A stretch of 64,000 bases of DNA from Mesorhizobium sp. B4-1-4 (GTDB lineage Bacteria > Pseudomonadota > Alphaproteobacteria > Rhizobiales > Rhizobiaceae), in NCBI RefSeq assembly GCF_006439395.2, contig NZ_CP083950.1, positions 4,639,001 to 4,703,000 on the forward strand, read 5' to 3'. Every line of letters begins with the position of its first letter. Positions within the stretch are counted from its first letter, which is position 1. A program made the translations under genes and the position numbers. Positions 33,509 through 42,035 of this stretch are shown here, piece after piece. A model generated the notes under the pieces. It did not search any database and was not told the DNA's origin. It saw nothing but the letters and a program-made list of their open reading frames with translations.

Positions 33509-34273
33509 TCACCGCGCCAGCCAGCCGCCATCCACCGGCATCACCGCGCCATGCATGTAGTTCGATGCCTGAGCCAGCAAGAAAACAGCGGCATCGCCAA
33601 TGTCTCCCGGCTCGCCCCATCGGCCCGCCGGAATGCGCGCCAGGATGGCAGCGCTTCTGTCAGGGTCGGCACGCAGCGCCTGCGTATTGTTGGTTTCGAT
33701 ATAGCCCGGCGCGATGCCGTTGACGTTGATGCCTTTCGCCGCCCATTCGCAGGCAAGCAGCCGGGTGATGCCAAGCACGCCATGCTTGGAGGCGGTGTAG
33801 GACGCGACGCGGATGCCGCCCTGAAAGCTCAGCACCGAGGCGATGTTGACGATCTTGCCCTTGCGCCCATCGGCCAGGACGCGCCTGGCGAAGGCCTGGC
33901 AGAGCAGGAAGACCGTCTTCAGGTTGACGTCGAGCACGCCGTTCCAATCGGCCTCGCTTAGATCGACGGCATCGGCGCGCCGGATGATGCCGGCATTGTT
34001 GACCAGCCCGTCGAGCGGTCCGCTTTCTTCCCAGACCCGGTCCAGCATCGGTCCGGCCGCCGCCGTGTCGGCCAGGTCGGCGGTAACAGCTTCGAACTGC
34101 CCGCCCACCTCGGCGATCCTTGCCGCCGTCTCGTCCATCGATGAGCGGCCGACGCCGACGACCGCGCCGCCCGCACGCGCGATCGACACCGCTATGCCTT
34201 GGCCGATTCCGGTATTGGCGCCGGTAACGAGGATGCGTTTGCCGGCCAGACTGAAAGCGGAGAGGTCGCTCAC
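33509..34273 (-). CDS. kduD: 2-dehydro-3-deoxy-D-gluconate 5-dehydrogenase KduD (SDR family)
   Basis: A 254-residue classical short-chain dehydrogenase. LVTGANTGIGQGIAV (~15-29) is the nucleotide-binding Gly motif, LVNNAGI (~90) the NNAG motif, VASVLSF with SYTASKHGV (Ser, and Tyr-x-x-x-Lys at ~157-161) the active site, and IAPGYIETNNTQALRAD is typical of KduD. It reduces 2,5-diketo-3-deoxygluconate to 2-keto-3-deoxygluconate in pectin-derived uronate breakdown. The start overlaps the end of kduI by four bases. Confidence 0.92.
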   Translation of the reverse strand: MSDLSAFSLAGKRILVTGANTGIGQGIAVSIARAGGAVVGVGRSSMDETAARIAEVGGQFEAVTADLADTAAAGPMLDRVWEESGPLDGLVNNAGIIRRADAVDLSEADWNGVLDVNLKTVFLLCQAFARRVLADGRKGKIVNIASVLSFQGGIRVASYTASKHGVLGITRLLACEWAAKGINVNGIAPGYIETNNTQALRADPDRSAAILARIPAGRWGEPGDIGDAAVFLLAQASNYMHGAVMPVDGGWLAR

Positions 34274-35121
34274 CGCAGTTCTTCCATCGCCACCGGATCG
34301 ACATCGGTGTAGTCGACATTGTCGCCGGCCATTGCCCAGATGAAGGCGTAGTTCGACGTACCGGCACCCGAATGGATCGACCAGCCGGGGGAGAGCACAG
34401 CCTCCTCGTTGCGCATCACGATATGGCGCGTCTCGTCGGGTTCGCCCATGAAATGGAAGACCCGCGCCGTGTCCGCCAGATCGAAATAGAGATAGGCCTC
34501 CATGCGCCGGTCATGCACATGGCATGGCATGGTGTTCCAGACAGAGCCGGGTGCGAGCTGCGTCATGCCGACGACGAGCTGGCAGGTTTTCGCGCCATCG
34601 GCGTGGATGAACTGGAAGATCGAGCGCTCGTTGCAGGCGTCCTTGCTGCCGAGATCGACGCGCCTGGCGTCGCCGATGCGGATCAGCCGATTGGGATGAG
34701 CTTGATGCGCCGGCGCGCTCAACAGGTAGAACTTAGCCGGCTCATCGGAATTCGCCGACGCGAACAATACGTCGCTGGTGCCCATGCCGAGATAGAGCAT
34801 GTCGCGCGCCAGGACCGTGAACAGCTGGCCACCGGCTTCGATCGTGCCGGCACCGCCGATGTTGACGGCGATCAGCTCGCGGCGATCGAGAAAGCCCTTT
34901 GTTCCTGTTGGCTTGATCGCTTCCAGCCGAAGCGGGCTGCCGGCCGGCACGGCGCCGCCGACGATCATCCGGTCGTAGTGGGTGTAGGTCAGACTGATCC
35001 GGTCGAGCTGAAACAGGTCTTCGATATGGAAGTTATGGCGCAGTTCGTCGGTGCCCATGGCCGCCGCGGCGGCGGGGTCGATGGCGAAACGCGATGTGTA
35101 GTCGGTACGGCTCTGGCTCAT
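34270..35121 (-). CDS. kduI: 5-dehydro-4-deoxy-D-glucuronate isomerase KduI
   Basis: A 283-residue protein (E. coli KduI has 278). YTHYDRMIVGGAVP and LRLEAIKPTGTKGFLDRREL near residues 45-85, AVNIGGAG, and NTMPCHVHDRRMEAYLYFDL (~190, zinc-binding His and Glu) are characteristic. It converts 4-deoxy-5-keto-glucuronate to 2,5-diketo-3-deoxygluconate. ATG 35121 follows caggacagag; a TTG at 35139 is possible but weaker. It lies 21 bases after gntR and overlaps kduD, so these form one operon. Confidence 0.93.
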   Translation of the reverse strand: MSQSRTDYTSRFAIDPAAAAAMGTDELRHNFHIEDLFQLDRISLTYTHYDRMIVGGAVPAGSPLRLEAIKPTGTKGFLDRRELIAVNIGGAGTIEAGGQLFTVLARDMLYLGMGTSDVLFASANSDEPAKFYLLSAPAHQAHPNRLIRIGDARRVDLGSKDACNERSIFQFIHADGAKTCQLVVGMTQLAPGSVWNTMPCHVHDRRMEAYLYFDLADTARVFHFMGEPDETRHIVMRNEEAVLSPGWSIHSGAGTSNYAFIWAMAGDNVDYTDVDPVAMEELR

Positions 35122-35142
35122 CTCTGTCCTGACTTCCAATAA

Positions 35143-35916
35143 TCACTCGCCGGCGGCCGCCTTGACCGAACTGGCATAGAAGACCTGCCTGGCGTGGAGG
35201 CGTTCGCGGTAGCGCTGCTGGCTGGCGGTGAGGTGCGCGCGCATCGCCTCGCGCGCGGCTTCTGCATCGCCGGACGTGATCGCGTTGAGGATCACCAGAT
35301 GCTCCCCCTGCAGCCCGCGTTGGTAGCTGTCGGATTGCACCAGTTCCGTCGACCAGGGCGAGGTCACGTCGCACGGTATGGCGCGCCGGCCGAGCACGTC
35401 GAGCATTTCGACATAGAACGGATTGTTGGTGGCGCTGGCGATGGCGCGGTGGAAGGCGAGATCGGCCGGCCCGGTCGGCTCGCTGTTGAGCAGCAGCCGT
35501 TCGAACTCGAAGAAGGCTTCCTGGATCGCCGCTTCCTGCGCGGCATTGCGGCGGATGGCGGCAAGCCCCGCCGATTCGATCTCGATCGCCAGGCGTACCT
35601 CCAACACGCTGAGCGCGATGGAATCCTTGGTGCCCATGTCGGCGGCCAGCGCGCCGAACATCGTCGAGATGTGCTCGATGACGAAGACGCCCGCCCCCTG
35701 GCGAGGCTCGACTAGGCCGTCGGCGGCAAGCTTGGCCAAGGCCTCGCGGATGACGGTGCGGCTGACGCCGAAGGTTTCGGTCAGCTGGCCTTCGGTCGGC
35801 AGTTTGTGGCCGGGCAGGATCTCGCCCGCCTGCAACTGCTTGCGGATCGCCGCCACGACGGTCTCCGAGAGTTTGGGTTTTCTCTCGACCCGGAGGTCGG
35901 CAACTGTTTCGGACAC
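35143..35916 (-). CDS. GntR-family (FadR/FCD subfamily) regulator of uronate genes
   Basis: A 257-residue protein. The N-terminal winged helix has HKLPTEGQLTETFGVSRTVI and REALAKLAADGLVEPRQGAG (~37-75), the GntR signature. The C-terminal FCD domain (~90-245) has LEVRLAIEIESAGLAAIRR and DLAFHRAIASATNNPFYVEM, with His/Asp positions that usually bind a metal and the effector. The GTG start follows AGGAGG with an 8-base spacer. It is first in gntR-kduI-kduD-kdgF, so it probably senses a uronate intermediate and controls this operon and the adjoining uxaC/TRAP and uxuB genes. Confidence 0.88.
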   Translation of the reverse strand: MSETVADLRVERKPKLSETVVAAIRKQLQAGEILPGHKLPTEGQLTETFGVSRTVIREALAKLAADGLVEPRQGAGVFVIEHISTMFGALAADMGTKDSIALSVLEVRLAIEIESAGLAAIRRNAAQEAAIQEAFFEFERLLLNSEPTGPADLAFHRAIASATNNPFYVEMLDVLGRRAIPCDVTSPWSTELVQSDSYQRGLQGEHLVILNAITSGDAEAAREAMRAHLTASQQRYRERLHARQVFYASSVKAAAGE

Positions 35917-35934
35917 GTGGTGAACCTCCTAAAG

Positions 35935-35976
35935 CAATTCCAGGAAAAGTGCGTAGCCGTCTTCCGTCCGGAATTG
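35935..35976. repeat. 42-bp palindromic dispersed element, copy 1
   Basis: CAATTCC and GGAATTG close the element, with inner arms GGAAAA and TCTTCC around gtgcgtagc. It matches the copy at 55287-55328 except for two or three bases. It lies between the gntR start and the TRAP operon terminator. Short palindromic intergenic elements like this are dispersed in Rhizobiales genomes. Confidence 0.7.
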
Positions 35977-35978
35977 CG

Positions 35979-36031
35979 TAAAAACAAAAAGTTGGAGCGG
36001 GCCAGCGATTCTATCCGTCGCTGGCCCGCTC
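35979..36031 (-). terminator. intrinsic terminator of the uxaC-dctPQM operon
   Basis: A perfect 14-bp inverted repeat: GAGCGGGCCAGCGA (35995-36008) and TCGCTGGCCCGCTC (36018-36031), 9-base loop. On the minus strand the stem is followed by four bases and then TTTTTGTTTTT. The first stem base belongs to the dctM stop codon (36031-36033), so the hairpin begins immediately at the end of translation. Confidence 0.88.
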
Positions 36032-37311
36032 TAGTGGAACAGGCTCGGCAGCCACAATGAGATTTCCGGTATGTAGGTGACAAGCATCAACACGGCGAAG
36101 GCCGCGCCATAGAACGGCCAGATCGAGCGCATCGCCGTCCAGATCGGAATGCGGCCGATGGCACAGCTGACGAAGAGCACGGCGCCCACCGGCGGCGTGC
36201 ACAGGCCGATGCCGAGATTGAGGATCAGGATGACGCCAAAATGCACGGGATCGACGCCATAGGCCATGACCACGGGCAGGAAGATCGGCGTGGTGATGAT
36301 GATCAGCGGCGACATGTCCATGAATGTGCCGAGGATGAGCAGGACGATGTTGATCAACAGCAGGATGACCAGCTTGTTGTCGGATACCGACTGCAGAAAG
36401 GCGACCAGCGCGGCGGGAACCCTGAGATAGGCGAGCAGCCAGCCAAAGGCGGCGGCGCAGCCGATGATCATCAGCACCATCGCCGTCGTGCGCACCGCCG
36501 CCGTGGTCGCGGCGACGAAGTCGACCCAGCTCATCGAACGGTAGATGACAAGCGTCACCAGGAAAGCATAGACGATGGCGATGCACGAGCTTTCCGTCGC
36601 CGTGAAGATGCCCGACCTGACGCCGCCGAAGATGATGCCGATCAGCACGAGGCCGGGAATGGCGGCGACAAGCAGTTGCATCGCGCGACCGAAGCCGGCG
36701 AAGGGCTCGGTGGGATAGCCGCGCCGGCTGGCGACCCAATAGGCCGTGATCATCAGCGACAGCGCCAGCAGCAGGCCCGGTATGACGCCCGCCGTGAATA
36801 GGTCGGCGATCGAGATGCGGCCGCCGGCCGAGATCGAATAGATGATCATGTTGTGCGACGGCGGGATAAGCAAGGCGATGATGGCGCCGACCGACGTGAT
36901 GTTGACGGCATAGTCTATCCCGTAGCCGCGCGCCTTCATCTGCGGGATCATCAGCCCGCCGACCGCCGAGGCGTCCGCCACCGCCGATCCGGAAATGCCG
37001 CCGAACATGGTCGAGGCGGCGATGTTGACCTGGCCCAGGCCGCCGCGCAGATGGCCGACAAGCGATCCGGCCAGCGCCACCAGGCGCGCCGCGATGCCGC
37101 CGCGCACCATCAGGTCGCCGGCGAAGATGAAGAAGGGAATGGCCATCAGCGAGAACACGCTGACCCCGGAATTGAGCCGCTGGAACACCACCACCGGCGG
37201 CAGGCCCAGCGTCAGGATCGTCGCGAAGCTGGCAACGCCGAGGCAGAAAGCGATCGGCGTGCCGATGACGAGCAGAAACACGAAGGTTCCGAACAGGACA
37301 GTCAGCGCCAT
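36031..37311 (-). CDS. dctM: TRAP transporter large permease DctM
   Basis: A 426-residue membrane protein with about 12 hydrophobic segments. SLMAIPFFIFAGDLMVRGGI (~53-72), FGGISGSAVADASAVGGLMI (~102-121) and IPPSHNMIIYS are the DctM signature motifs. DctM carries out sodium-coupled import together with DctQ and receives solute from DctP. Three bases separate it from dctQ. Gene context (uxaC, uxuB, kdu genes) points to galacturonate, glucuronate or unsaturated uronates as substrate, as known for related UxaC-linked TRAP systems. Confidence 0.93.
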   Translation of the reverse strand: MALTVLFGTFVFLLVIGTPIAFCLGVASFATILTLGLPPVVVFQRLNSGVSVFSLMAIPFFIFAGDLMVRGGIAARLVALAGSLVGHLRGGLGQVNIAASTMFGGISGSAVADASAVGGLMIPQMKARGYGIDYAVNITSVGAIIALLIPPSHNMIIYSISAGGRISIADLFTAGVIPGLLLALSLMITAYWVASRRGYPTEPFAGFGRAMQLLVAAIPGLVLIGIIFGGVRSGIFTATESSCIAIVYAFLVTLVIYRSMSWVDFVAATTAAVRTTAMVLMIIGCAAAFGWLLAYLRVPAALVAFLQSVSDNKLVILLLINIVLLILGTFMDMSPLIIITTPIFLPVVMAYGVDPVHFGVILILNLGIGLCTPPVGAVLFVSCAIGRIPIWTAMRSIWPFYGAAFAVLMLVTYIPEISLWLPSLFH

Positions 37312-37314
37312 GAT

Positions 37315-37905
37315 TCAGGGCTCCTCGCCGGTCGCATAAATGTCGGCGTCGACCGGCAGTCCGGCAAAACGCCCGGCCAGGCGCTCCAGCGAAAACAAGC
37401 AGACCAGCGCACCGCCCAGAATGACCGGCAGGAAGCTGACCCCGCCCGGCAGGGCGAGCGAGGGCATCACCGTTTTCCAGGTCAGCTTTGCCAGTTGTAT
37501 GCCGTAGATGATCATGCCGGCGCCGAAGGCCAGCACGACAAGGTCGGAAATACTGCGCAGCACCGCCTTCGCCGAGGCGGGCAACACATAGAGCAGCACA
37601 TCGAAACCAAGATGCGTGCGTTCGCGCACACCGACGGCGGCGCCAAGGAAGATGAACCATCCCATCAAAAGCACCGAGAAGGATTCGGTCCAGCTTGGCG
37701 ACCGGTTGAGCACGTAGCGCGAGAACACCTGCCAGAAGATGACAATCGTCATCAGCGTCAATCCCGCTCCGCTGATCCATAGGGCCAGCCGGGCAAGCCC
37801 GGAAAGAAGGCGCTCCGCCCGCAGCCAGAACCCTGTCTGGCCCGACCGGCCGGAAGGCAGCGCGGGGGTCTCCGCGCTGCCTGGCGTGCTGCCCGTCATC
37901 GTCAT
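37315..37905 (-). CDS. dctQ: TRAP transporter small permease DctQ
   Basis: A 196-residue protein with four membrane segments (~40-60, 75-95, 115-140, 155-175). VFSRYVLNRSPSWTESFSVL and GWFIFLGAAVGVRERTHLGF (~58-105) are the conserved DctQ motifs (the W-x-E and the R-x-H region). The N-terminal ~25 residues are a polar tail rich in Ser, Gly and Pro. It overlaps dctP by four bases and is followed by dctM. Confidence 0.92.
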   Translation of the reverse strand: MTMTGSTPGSAETPALPSGRSGQTGFWLRAERLLSGLARLALWISGAGLTLMTIVIFWQVFSRYVLNRSPSWTESFSVLLMGWFIFLGAAVGVRERTHLGFDVLLYVLPASAKAVLRSISDLVVLAFGAGMIIYGIQLAKLTWKTVMPSLALPGGVSFLPVILGGALVCLFSLERLAGRFAGLPVDADIYATGEEP

Positions 37906-38879
37906 TTCTCGGCCTGTATCCGAGCGGCCAGGTCTTTCAGCTCAGGCGTCGACAAATACTTGTCATAGACGGGTTTCATGGCATCGATCAGCGGCCGCTT
38001 GTCGATTTCGCTGACCTTCACGCCGGCGGCCTCGACGATGCCGCGCGACTTCTTCTCCCGCGCGTCCCAGAGTTCGCGCATCTTGACGACGCTGTCCTTG
38101 GCTGCTTGCCGCACGATCGCCTGGTCCTCCGGCGACAGCTTGCCCCAGCTTGCCTTGGACATCACCAGCACTTCCGGGACGATCTGGTGCTCATCCATCG
38201 TATAGTGCTTGGCAACTTCGTAATGCTTGGCGGATTCGAAGCTCGGCCAATTGTTCTCGGCACCGTCGATAACGCCTGTCTGCAGCGCCGAATACACCTC
38301 GCCATAGGCCATGGGCGTGGCATTGGCGCCGAGCGCGTTGACCATATCGACGAACACGTCCGACTGGATGACGCGGAACTTCATGCCCTGCATGTCGGCC
38401 ATCGAGGTGATGTCCTTCTTGGTGTTGTAGAAGGAACGCGCGCCCGAATCGTAGAAGGCCAGGCCGATGAGGTCATGCGCCTCGAAGGCCTTCAGGATCT
38501 GATCGCCGATCGGGCCGTCCATGACATGGCGCATATGCTCGACCGAGCGGAACATGTAGGGCAGCGACGGCACCGCGGTTTCCGGTACGATGCCGTTGAA
38601 TGGACCCATCGAGACGCGGTCGAGATCGATGACGCCGGCCTGGGTCTGTTCGATCGTGTCTTTTTCCTCGCCGAGCTGCGCGGAATGATAGACCTCGATC
38701 GAGTAGCGGCCGTTGCTGCGCTGCTTGATCAGGTCACCCATGTATTTGACCGCCTCGACCGTCGGATAGCCGTCCGGATGGGTATCCGACGATCGCAGTA
38801 CGGTTTCAGCGTTGGCAGTGCCGATCAGCAGCGAGCCGAAGGCGAATGTGGCCGCCGTCATTTTCGATAAAAACAACAT
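37902..38879 (-). CDS. dctP: TRAP transporter periplasmic solute-binding protein DctP
   Basis: A 325-residue protein with signal peptide (cut after GTANA). LRSSDTHPDGYPTVEAVKYM at the mature start, YHSAQLGEEKDTIEQTQAGV (~65), KFRVIQSDVFVDMVNALGAN (~165, with the Arg that salt-bridges a substrate carboxylate) and YSALQTGVIDGAENNWPSFE (~195) are family motifs. The Arg in FRVIQS supports an acidic sugar as ligand. The ATG follows GGGAGGA. It lies 31 bases after uxaC in the same direction. Confidence 0.93.
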   Translation of the reverse strand: MLFLSKMTAATFAFGSLLIGTANAETVLRSSDTHPDGYPTVEAVKYMGDLIKQRSNGRYSIEVYHSAQLGEEKDTIEQTQAGVIDLDRVSMGPFNGIVPETAVPSLPYMFRSVEHMRHVMDGPIGDQILKAFEAHDLIGLAFYDSGARSFYNTKKDITSMADMQGMKFRVIQSDVFVDMVNALGANATPMAYGEVYSALQTGVIDGAENNWPSFESAKHYEVAKHYTMDEHQIVPEVLVMSKASWGKLSPEDQAIVRQAAKDSVVKMRELWDAREKKSRGIVEAAGVKVSEIDKRPLIDAMKPVYDKYLSTPELKDLAARIQAEK

Positions 38880-38910
38880 GACTTCCTCCCTTTGAAATCA
38901 AAACGCCGGC

Positions 38911-40323
38911 TCACAGCCGGTACGCCTTCTTGGCAAGCGTGTAGGCAAGCTCCCTGGCCAGTTCATGCGCCTCGTCCTCGCGCAGCCGGTGCTCGGCGAC
39001 GAGGCGCGCGAGGAACGCACAGTCGACCCGCCGGGCCACGTCATGACGAGCCGGGATCGAGGGAAAGGCACGGGTGTCGTCGTTGAAACCGACGGTGTTG
39101 TAGAAGCCCGCTGTTTCCGTCGTCATCTCGCGGAAGCGGCGCATACCTTCCGGACTGTCATGGAACCACCAGGCTGGCCCGAGCTTCAGTGCCGGATAGA
39201 CGCCGGCAAGCGGCGCCAGTTCGCGCGCATAGCTGCTTTCGTCCAGCGTGAAGACGATGACGGTCAGGTCGCGCTCCAGCCCGACGCAATCGAGCAGTGG
39301 CTTCAGCGCCGTCACATAATCGGTCCGCGTCGGGATATCGAAGCCTTTGTCGCGGCCGAACTTATGGAAGATGCCAGGCGAATGGTTGCGCCAAGAGCCG
39401 GGGTGGATCTGCAGCACCAACCCGTCGTCCCGGCTCATCTTGGCCATCTCGGTCAGCATCTGGGCGCGGAACAGTTTTCGCTCGCGTTCGTCCTCCGAGC
39501 CGCTGCGGATGCGGTTGAACAGCTCTTGCGCCGCCGCATCGGAAAGATTGGCCGTCTCGGCGGTCGGATGGCCGTGATCGGACGAGGTTGCGCCAAACTC
39601 CTTGAAGAAGGCGCGGCGCTGGCGATGCGCGTCGAGATAGCCGGCCCAGGTGCCGGTGTCGCGGCCGGTGATTTCGCCGAGCCGATCGAGATTGGCCGGG
39701 AATCCTTCGAAATCGGGATCGACAACCGCGTCCGGCCGGTAGGCGGTGACGACGCGGCCATCCCAGCCACTGTCGCGGATCATCCTGTGCCATCTGAGAT
39801 CGTCCAGCGCACCTTCGGTCGTCGCGATGATCTCGATGTTGAAGCGCTCGAACAGGGCGCGGGGGCGGAAATTCTCCCACTGCAGTAAGGTCGCGATCAT
39901 GTCGTAGTGACGGTCGGCCGTCGCGGCACTCAGCGGCTCGTCGATGCCGAACAGATGCTCCAGCACATGGTCGAACCACAGCCGCGTCGGCGTGCCCCGG
40001 AACAGAAGATAGTGCTCGGCGAAGCGCCGCCAGATCGTCCTGCCGTCGGTCTCGACCGGCGCGCCGTCCACGGTCGGCACGCCGAGATCCTCCAGCCGCA
40101 CGCCCTGGCTGAACAGCATGCGGAAAATATAGTGGTCGGGCACGATGAGCAATTGCGCCGGATCCGGGAACGGCTCGTTGAGCGCATACCACCGCGGATC
40201 GGTGTGGCCGTGCGGGCTGACGATCGGCAGGTCCTTGATCCCGGCATAAAGCCCCCGGGCGATCGAACGCGGATGGGCCTCGGCGGGAAACAGCAAATCC
40301 GCATTGGTCAGTGCCACGGTCAT
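38911..40323 (-). CDS. uxaC: uronate isomerase UxaC
   Basis: A 470-residue protein, the family's normal length, from ATG 40323. Metal-binding SPHGHTDPRW (~36-45), HVLEHLFGI, LQIHPGSWRNHSP (~345), DESSYARELAPLAGVYPALK and FNDDTRAFPSIPARHD (~425) are characteristic of the amidohydrolase-like UxaC family. It converts D-glucuronate to D-fructuronate and D-galacturonate to D-tagaturonate. An upstream ATG at 40371 would place the start inside the operator palindrome and is unlikely. First gene of uxaC-dctP-dctQ-dctM. Confidence 0.94.
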   Translation of the reverse strand: MTVALTNADLLFPAEAHPRSIARGLYAGIKDLPIVSPHGHTDPRWYALNEPFPDPAQLLIVPDHYIFRMLFSQGVRLEDLGVPTVDGAPVETDGRTIWRRFAEHYLLFRGTPTRLWFDHVLEHLFGIDEPLSAATADRHYDMIATLLQWENFRPRALFERFNIEIIATTEGALDDLRWHRMIRDSGWDGRVVTAYRPDAVVDPDFEGFPANLDRLGEITGRDTGTWAGYLDAHRQRRAFFKEFGATSSDHGHPTAETANLSDAAAQELFNRIRSGSEDERERKLFRAQMLTEMAKMSRDDGLVLQIHPGSWRNHSPGIFHKFGRDKGFDIPTRTDYVTALKPLLDCVGLERDLTVIVFTLDESSYARELAPLAGVYPALKLGPAWWFHDSPEGMRRFREMTTETAGFYNTVGFNDDTRAFPSIPARHDVARRVDCAFLARLVAEHRLREDEAHELARELAYTLAKKAYRL

Positions 40324-40362
40324 CCTCCCGAGGACGTTATCGGTAGGATTGGAAGGAAATAA

Positions 40363-40398
40363 TGTCAACATACAAAAATTAGATTGTTGTATGATGAC
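40363..40398. promoter_or_regulatory. palindromic operator overlapping the uxaC -35 region
   Basis: GTCA-n2-ATACAA (40364-40375) and TTGTAT-n2-TGAC (40387-40398) form a symmetrical 35-base palindrome with an 11-base centre. On the minus strand TTGACA (40368-40363) is a perfect -35 box for uxaC and overlaps the left arm. The site lies in the divergent uxaC/uxuB region. A GntR-family protein, probably the one encoded at 35143-35916, is the likely binder (inference). Confidence 0.65.
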
Positions 40399-40462
40399 TT
40401 GTCCCATTGTGTGGCAGGAGATCGGATGTTACGCCTTTTGCCGATGATCCCGAGGCGATTTT

Positions 40463-41983
40463 ATGCCGTCCGACCAGACCAGCCGCGCCACGACGAATAA
40501 CCGTCTCTCGGGCAAAACCGTTCAGGCGTTACCGGCAGCGGTCGCTACACCCTCCTACGACCGCGCCCGTGTCGTCACGGGCATAGTGCATCTCGGCGTC
40601 GGCGCCTTCCATCGCGCCCATCAGGCCGCCTATGTCGACGACTGCCTCGCGGCGGGCGAGACGGACTGGGGCATAACAGGCGTCTCCTTGCGCAGCGCCG
40701 ACACGCGCGACGCGCTGGCGCCGCAGGATGGGCTCTACACGCTGGCAATCCGCGGCAGCGGCGGAGAGCGGCTTCGCGTCATCGGTTCCATCGGTTCGAT
40801 GCTGGTCGCGCCGGAAGATCCGGAGGCGGTGCTGGCGGCGCTGACCGATCCTCGCACCCGCATCGTCACGCTGACCATCACCGAGAAGGCCTATCTCAGG
40901 GCGGCGGGCGGCGGACTGGACACCGCTCATTCCGAGATCGCCCACGATCTCAGAAATCCACGGATGCCAAAGACGGCGCATGGTTTTCTCGCCGAAGCGC
41001 TTGCCCGCAGGCGGGCCGCCGGCACGCCGCCCTTCACCGTGCTCTGTTGCGACAACCTGCCGGCCAACGGCGCCACGCTGCACCGGCTGCTGACCGAATT
41101 CGCAACGTTGCGCGATGCCAGGCTCGGCTCAACGGACGAACCCAGCCTCGCTTTCCACATCGCCGACGAGGTCGCGTTTCCGTCGAGCATGGTCGACCGC
41201 ATCGTCCCGGCGACCACGGATGCCGACCGGGCAAGGATATCAGGCGAACTCGGTGTCGAGGATGCCTGGCCCGTGATGACCGAGCCCTTCCGCCAATGGG
41301 TGGTGGAAGACAAGTTTCCGGCGGGCCGCCCTGCTTGGGAAAAATTCGGCGTCACCATGGTCGGTGATGTCAGGCCCTTCGAGGACATGAAGCTGAGGCT
41401 GCTCAACGGTGCGCATTCGGCCATCGCCTATCTCGGCCTGCTCAGCGGCCACGCCACCGTCGACCGCGCCTTTGCCGATCCGGCGATAAGAAGCTTTGTC
41501 GATGCGCTGTGGGCCGAGGCCATCCCGACATTGCCGACGGACGCCGGGCTCGACACATCCGCCTATACGGCCCAACTTGCCGAGCGCTTCTCCAACACCG
41601 CGCTCGCTCACCGCACCGCGCAGATCGCCAATGACGGCAGCCAGAAATTGCCGCAGCGCATCATCGCCTCCGCGATCGAGCGCCTTCATGCCGGCGCCGC
41701 GCCAGACCATCTCGCACTGGTAATCGCCGCCTGGATCGCGGCTTGCGAGGCGCGCGGCAAGACCTTACCGGAAGCGCATTTCACCGATCCGCTCGATGCG
41801 CCGCTGACGGCGCTTCTTGACCGACGGTCGCCGGCGGACGAAACGGTGGCGGCGGTGTTCGACGTGGCCGGCTTTGCAAGAGGCGACCGGGCGCGCGAAA
41901 CACTGATAGGTCTTGCCGCCGACAGCCTCGGACAGTTGCGCCGTGGCGGACCGGCAGCAGCTTTCGCTGCATTGGACGCCTAA
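40463..41983 (+). CDS. uxuB: fructuronate reductase UxuB (mannitol dehydrogenase family)
   Basis: A 506-residue polyol-specific long-chain dehydrogenase. HLGVGAFHRAHQAAYVDDCL (~43-62) is the nucleotide-binding N-terminal motif. FEDMKLRLLNGAHSAIAYLG (~307-326) contains the catalytic Lys, Asn and His of the family. Members reduce D-fructuronate to D-mannonate (UxuB) or act on mannitol or tagaturonate; neighbours uxaC and kduID favour fructuronate. The mannonate dehydratase expected next in the pathway is not in the window. The ATG follows a gagg site. Divergent from uxaC across the palindromic operator. Confidence 0.87.
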   Translation: MPSDQTSRATTNNRLSGKTVQALPAAVATPSYDRARVVTGIVHLGVGAFHRAHQAAYVDDCLAAGETDWGITGVSLRSADTRDALAPQDGLYTLAIRGSGGERLRVIGSIGSMLVAPEDPEAVLAALTDPRTRIVTLTITEKAYLRAAGGGLDTAHSEIAHDLRNPRMPKTAHGFLAEALARRRAAGTPPFTVLCCDNLPANGATLHRLLTEFATLRDARLGSTDEPSLAFHIADEVAFPSSMVDRIVPATTDADRARISGELGVEDAWPVMTEPFRQWVVEDKFPAGRPAWEKFGVTMVGDVRPFEDMKLRLLNGAHSAIAYLGLLSGHATVDRAFADPAIRSFVDALWAEAIPTLPTDAGLDTSAYTAQLAERFSNTALAHRTAQIANDGSQKLPQRIIASAIERLHAGAAPDHLALVIAAWIAACEARGKTLPEAHFTDPLDAPLTALLDRRSPADETVAAVFDVAGFARGDRARETLIGLAADSLGQLRRGGPAAAFAALDA

Positions 41984-41987
41984 ACAA

Positions 41988-42012
41988 AAAAGCGAGGCAA
42001 GGCCCCGCTTTT
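41988..42012. terminator. bidirectional terminator between uxuB and the atp operon
   Basis: AAAAGCGAGGC (41988-41998) and GCCCCGCTTTT (42002-42012) form an 11-base stem with one mismatch and a 3-base loop. A- and T-runs on both sides provide U-tracts for both strands. It starts 5 bases after the uxuB stop and 24 bases before the atpC stop. Confidence 0.85.
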
Positions 42013-42035
42013 CAGTCAATCATTTGGTGCCGATC

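Noticed and set aside
36011..37780. 589-codon minus-strand frame overlapping dctM and dctQ
   Set aside because: Shifted-frame product rich in Arg and His without family motifs; the DctM and DctQ frames explain the region.
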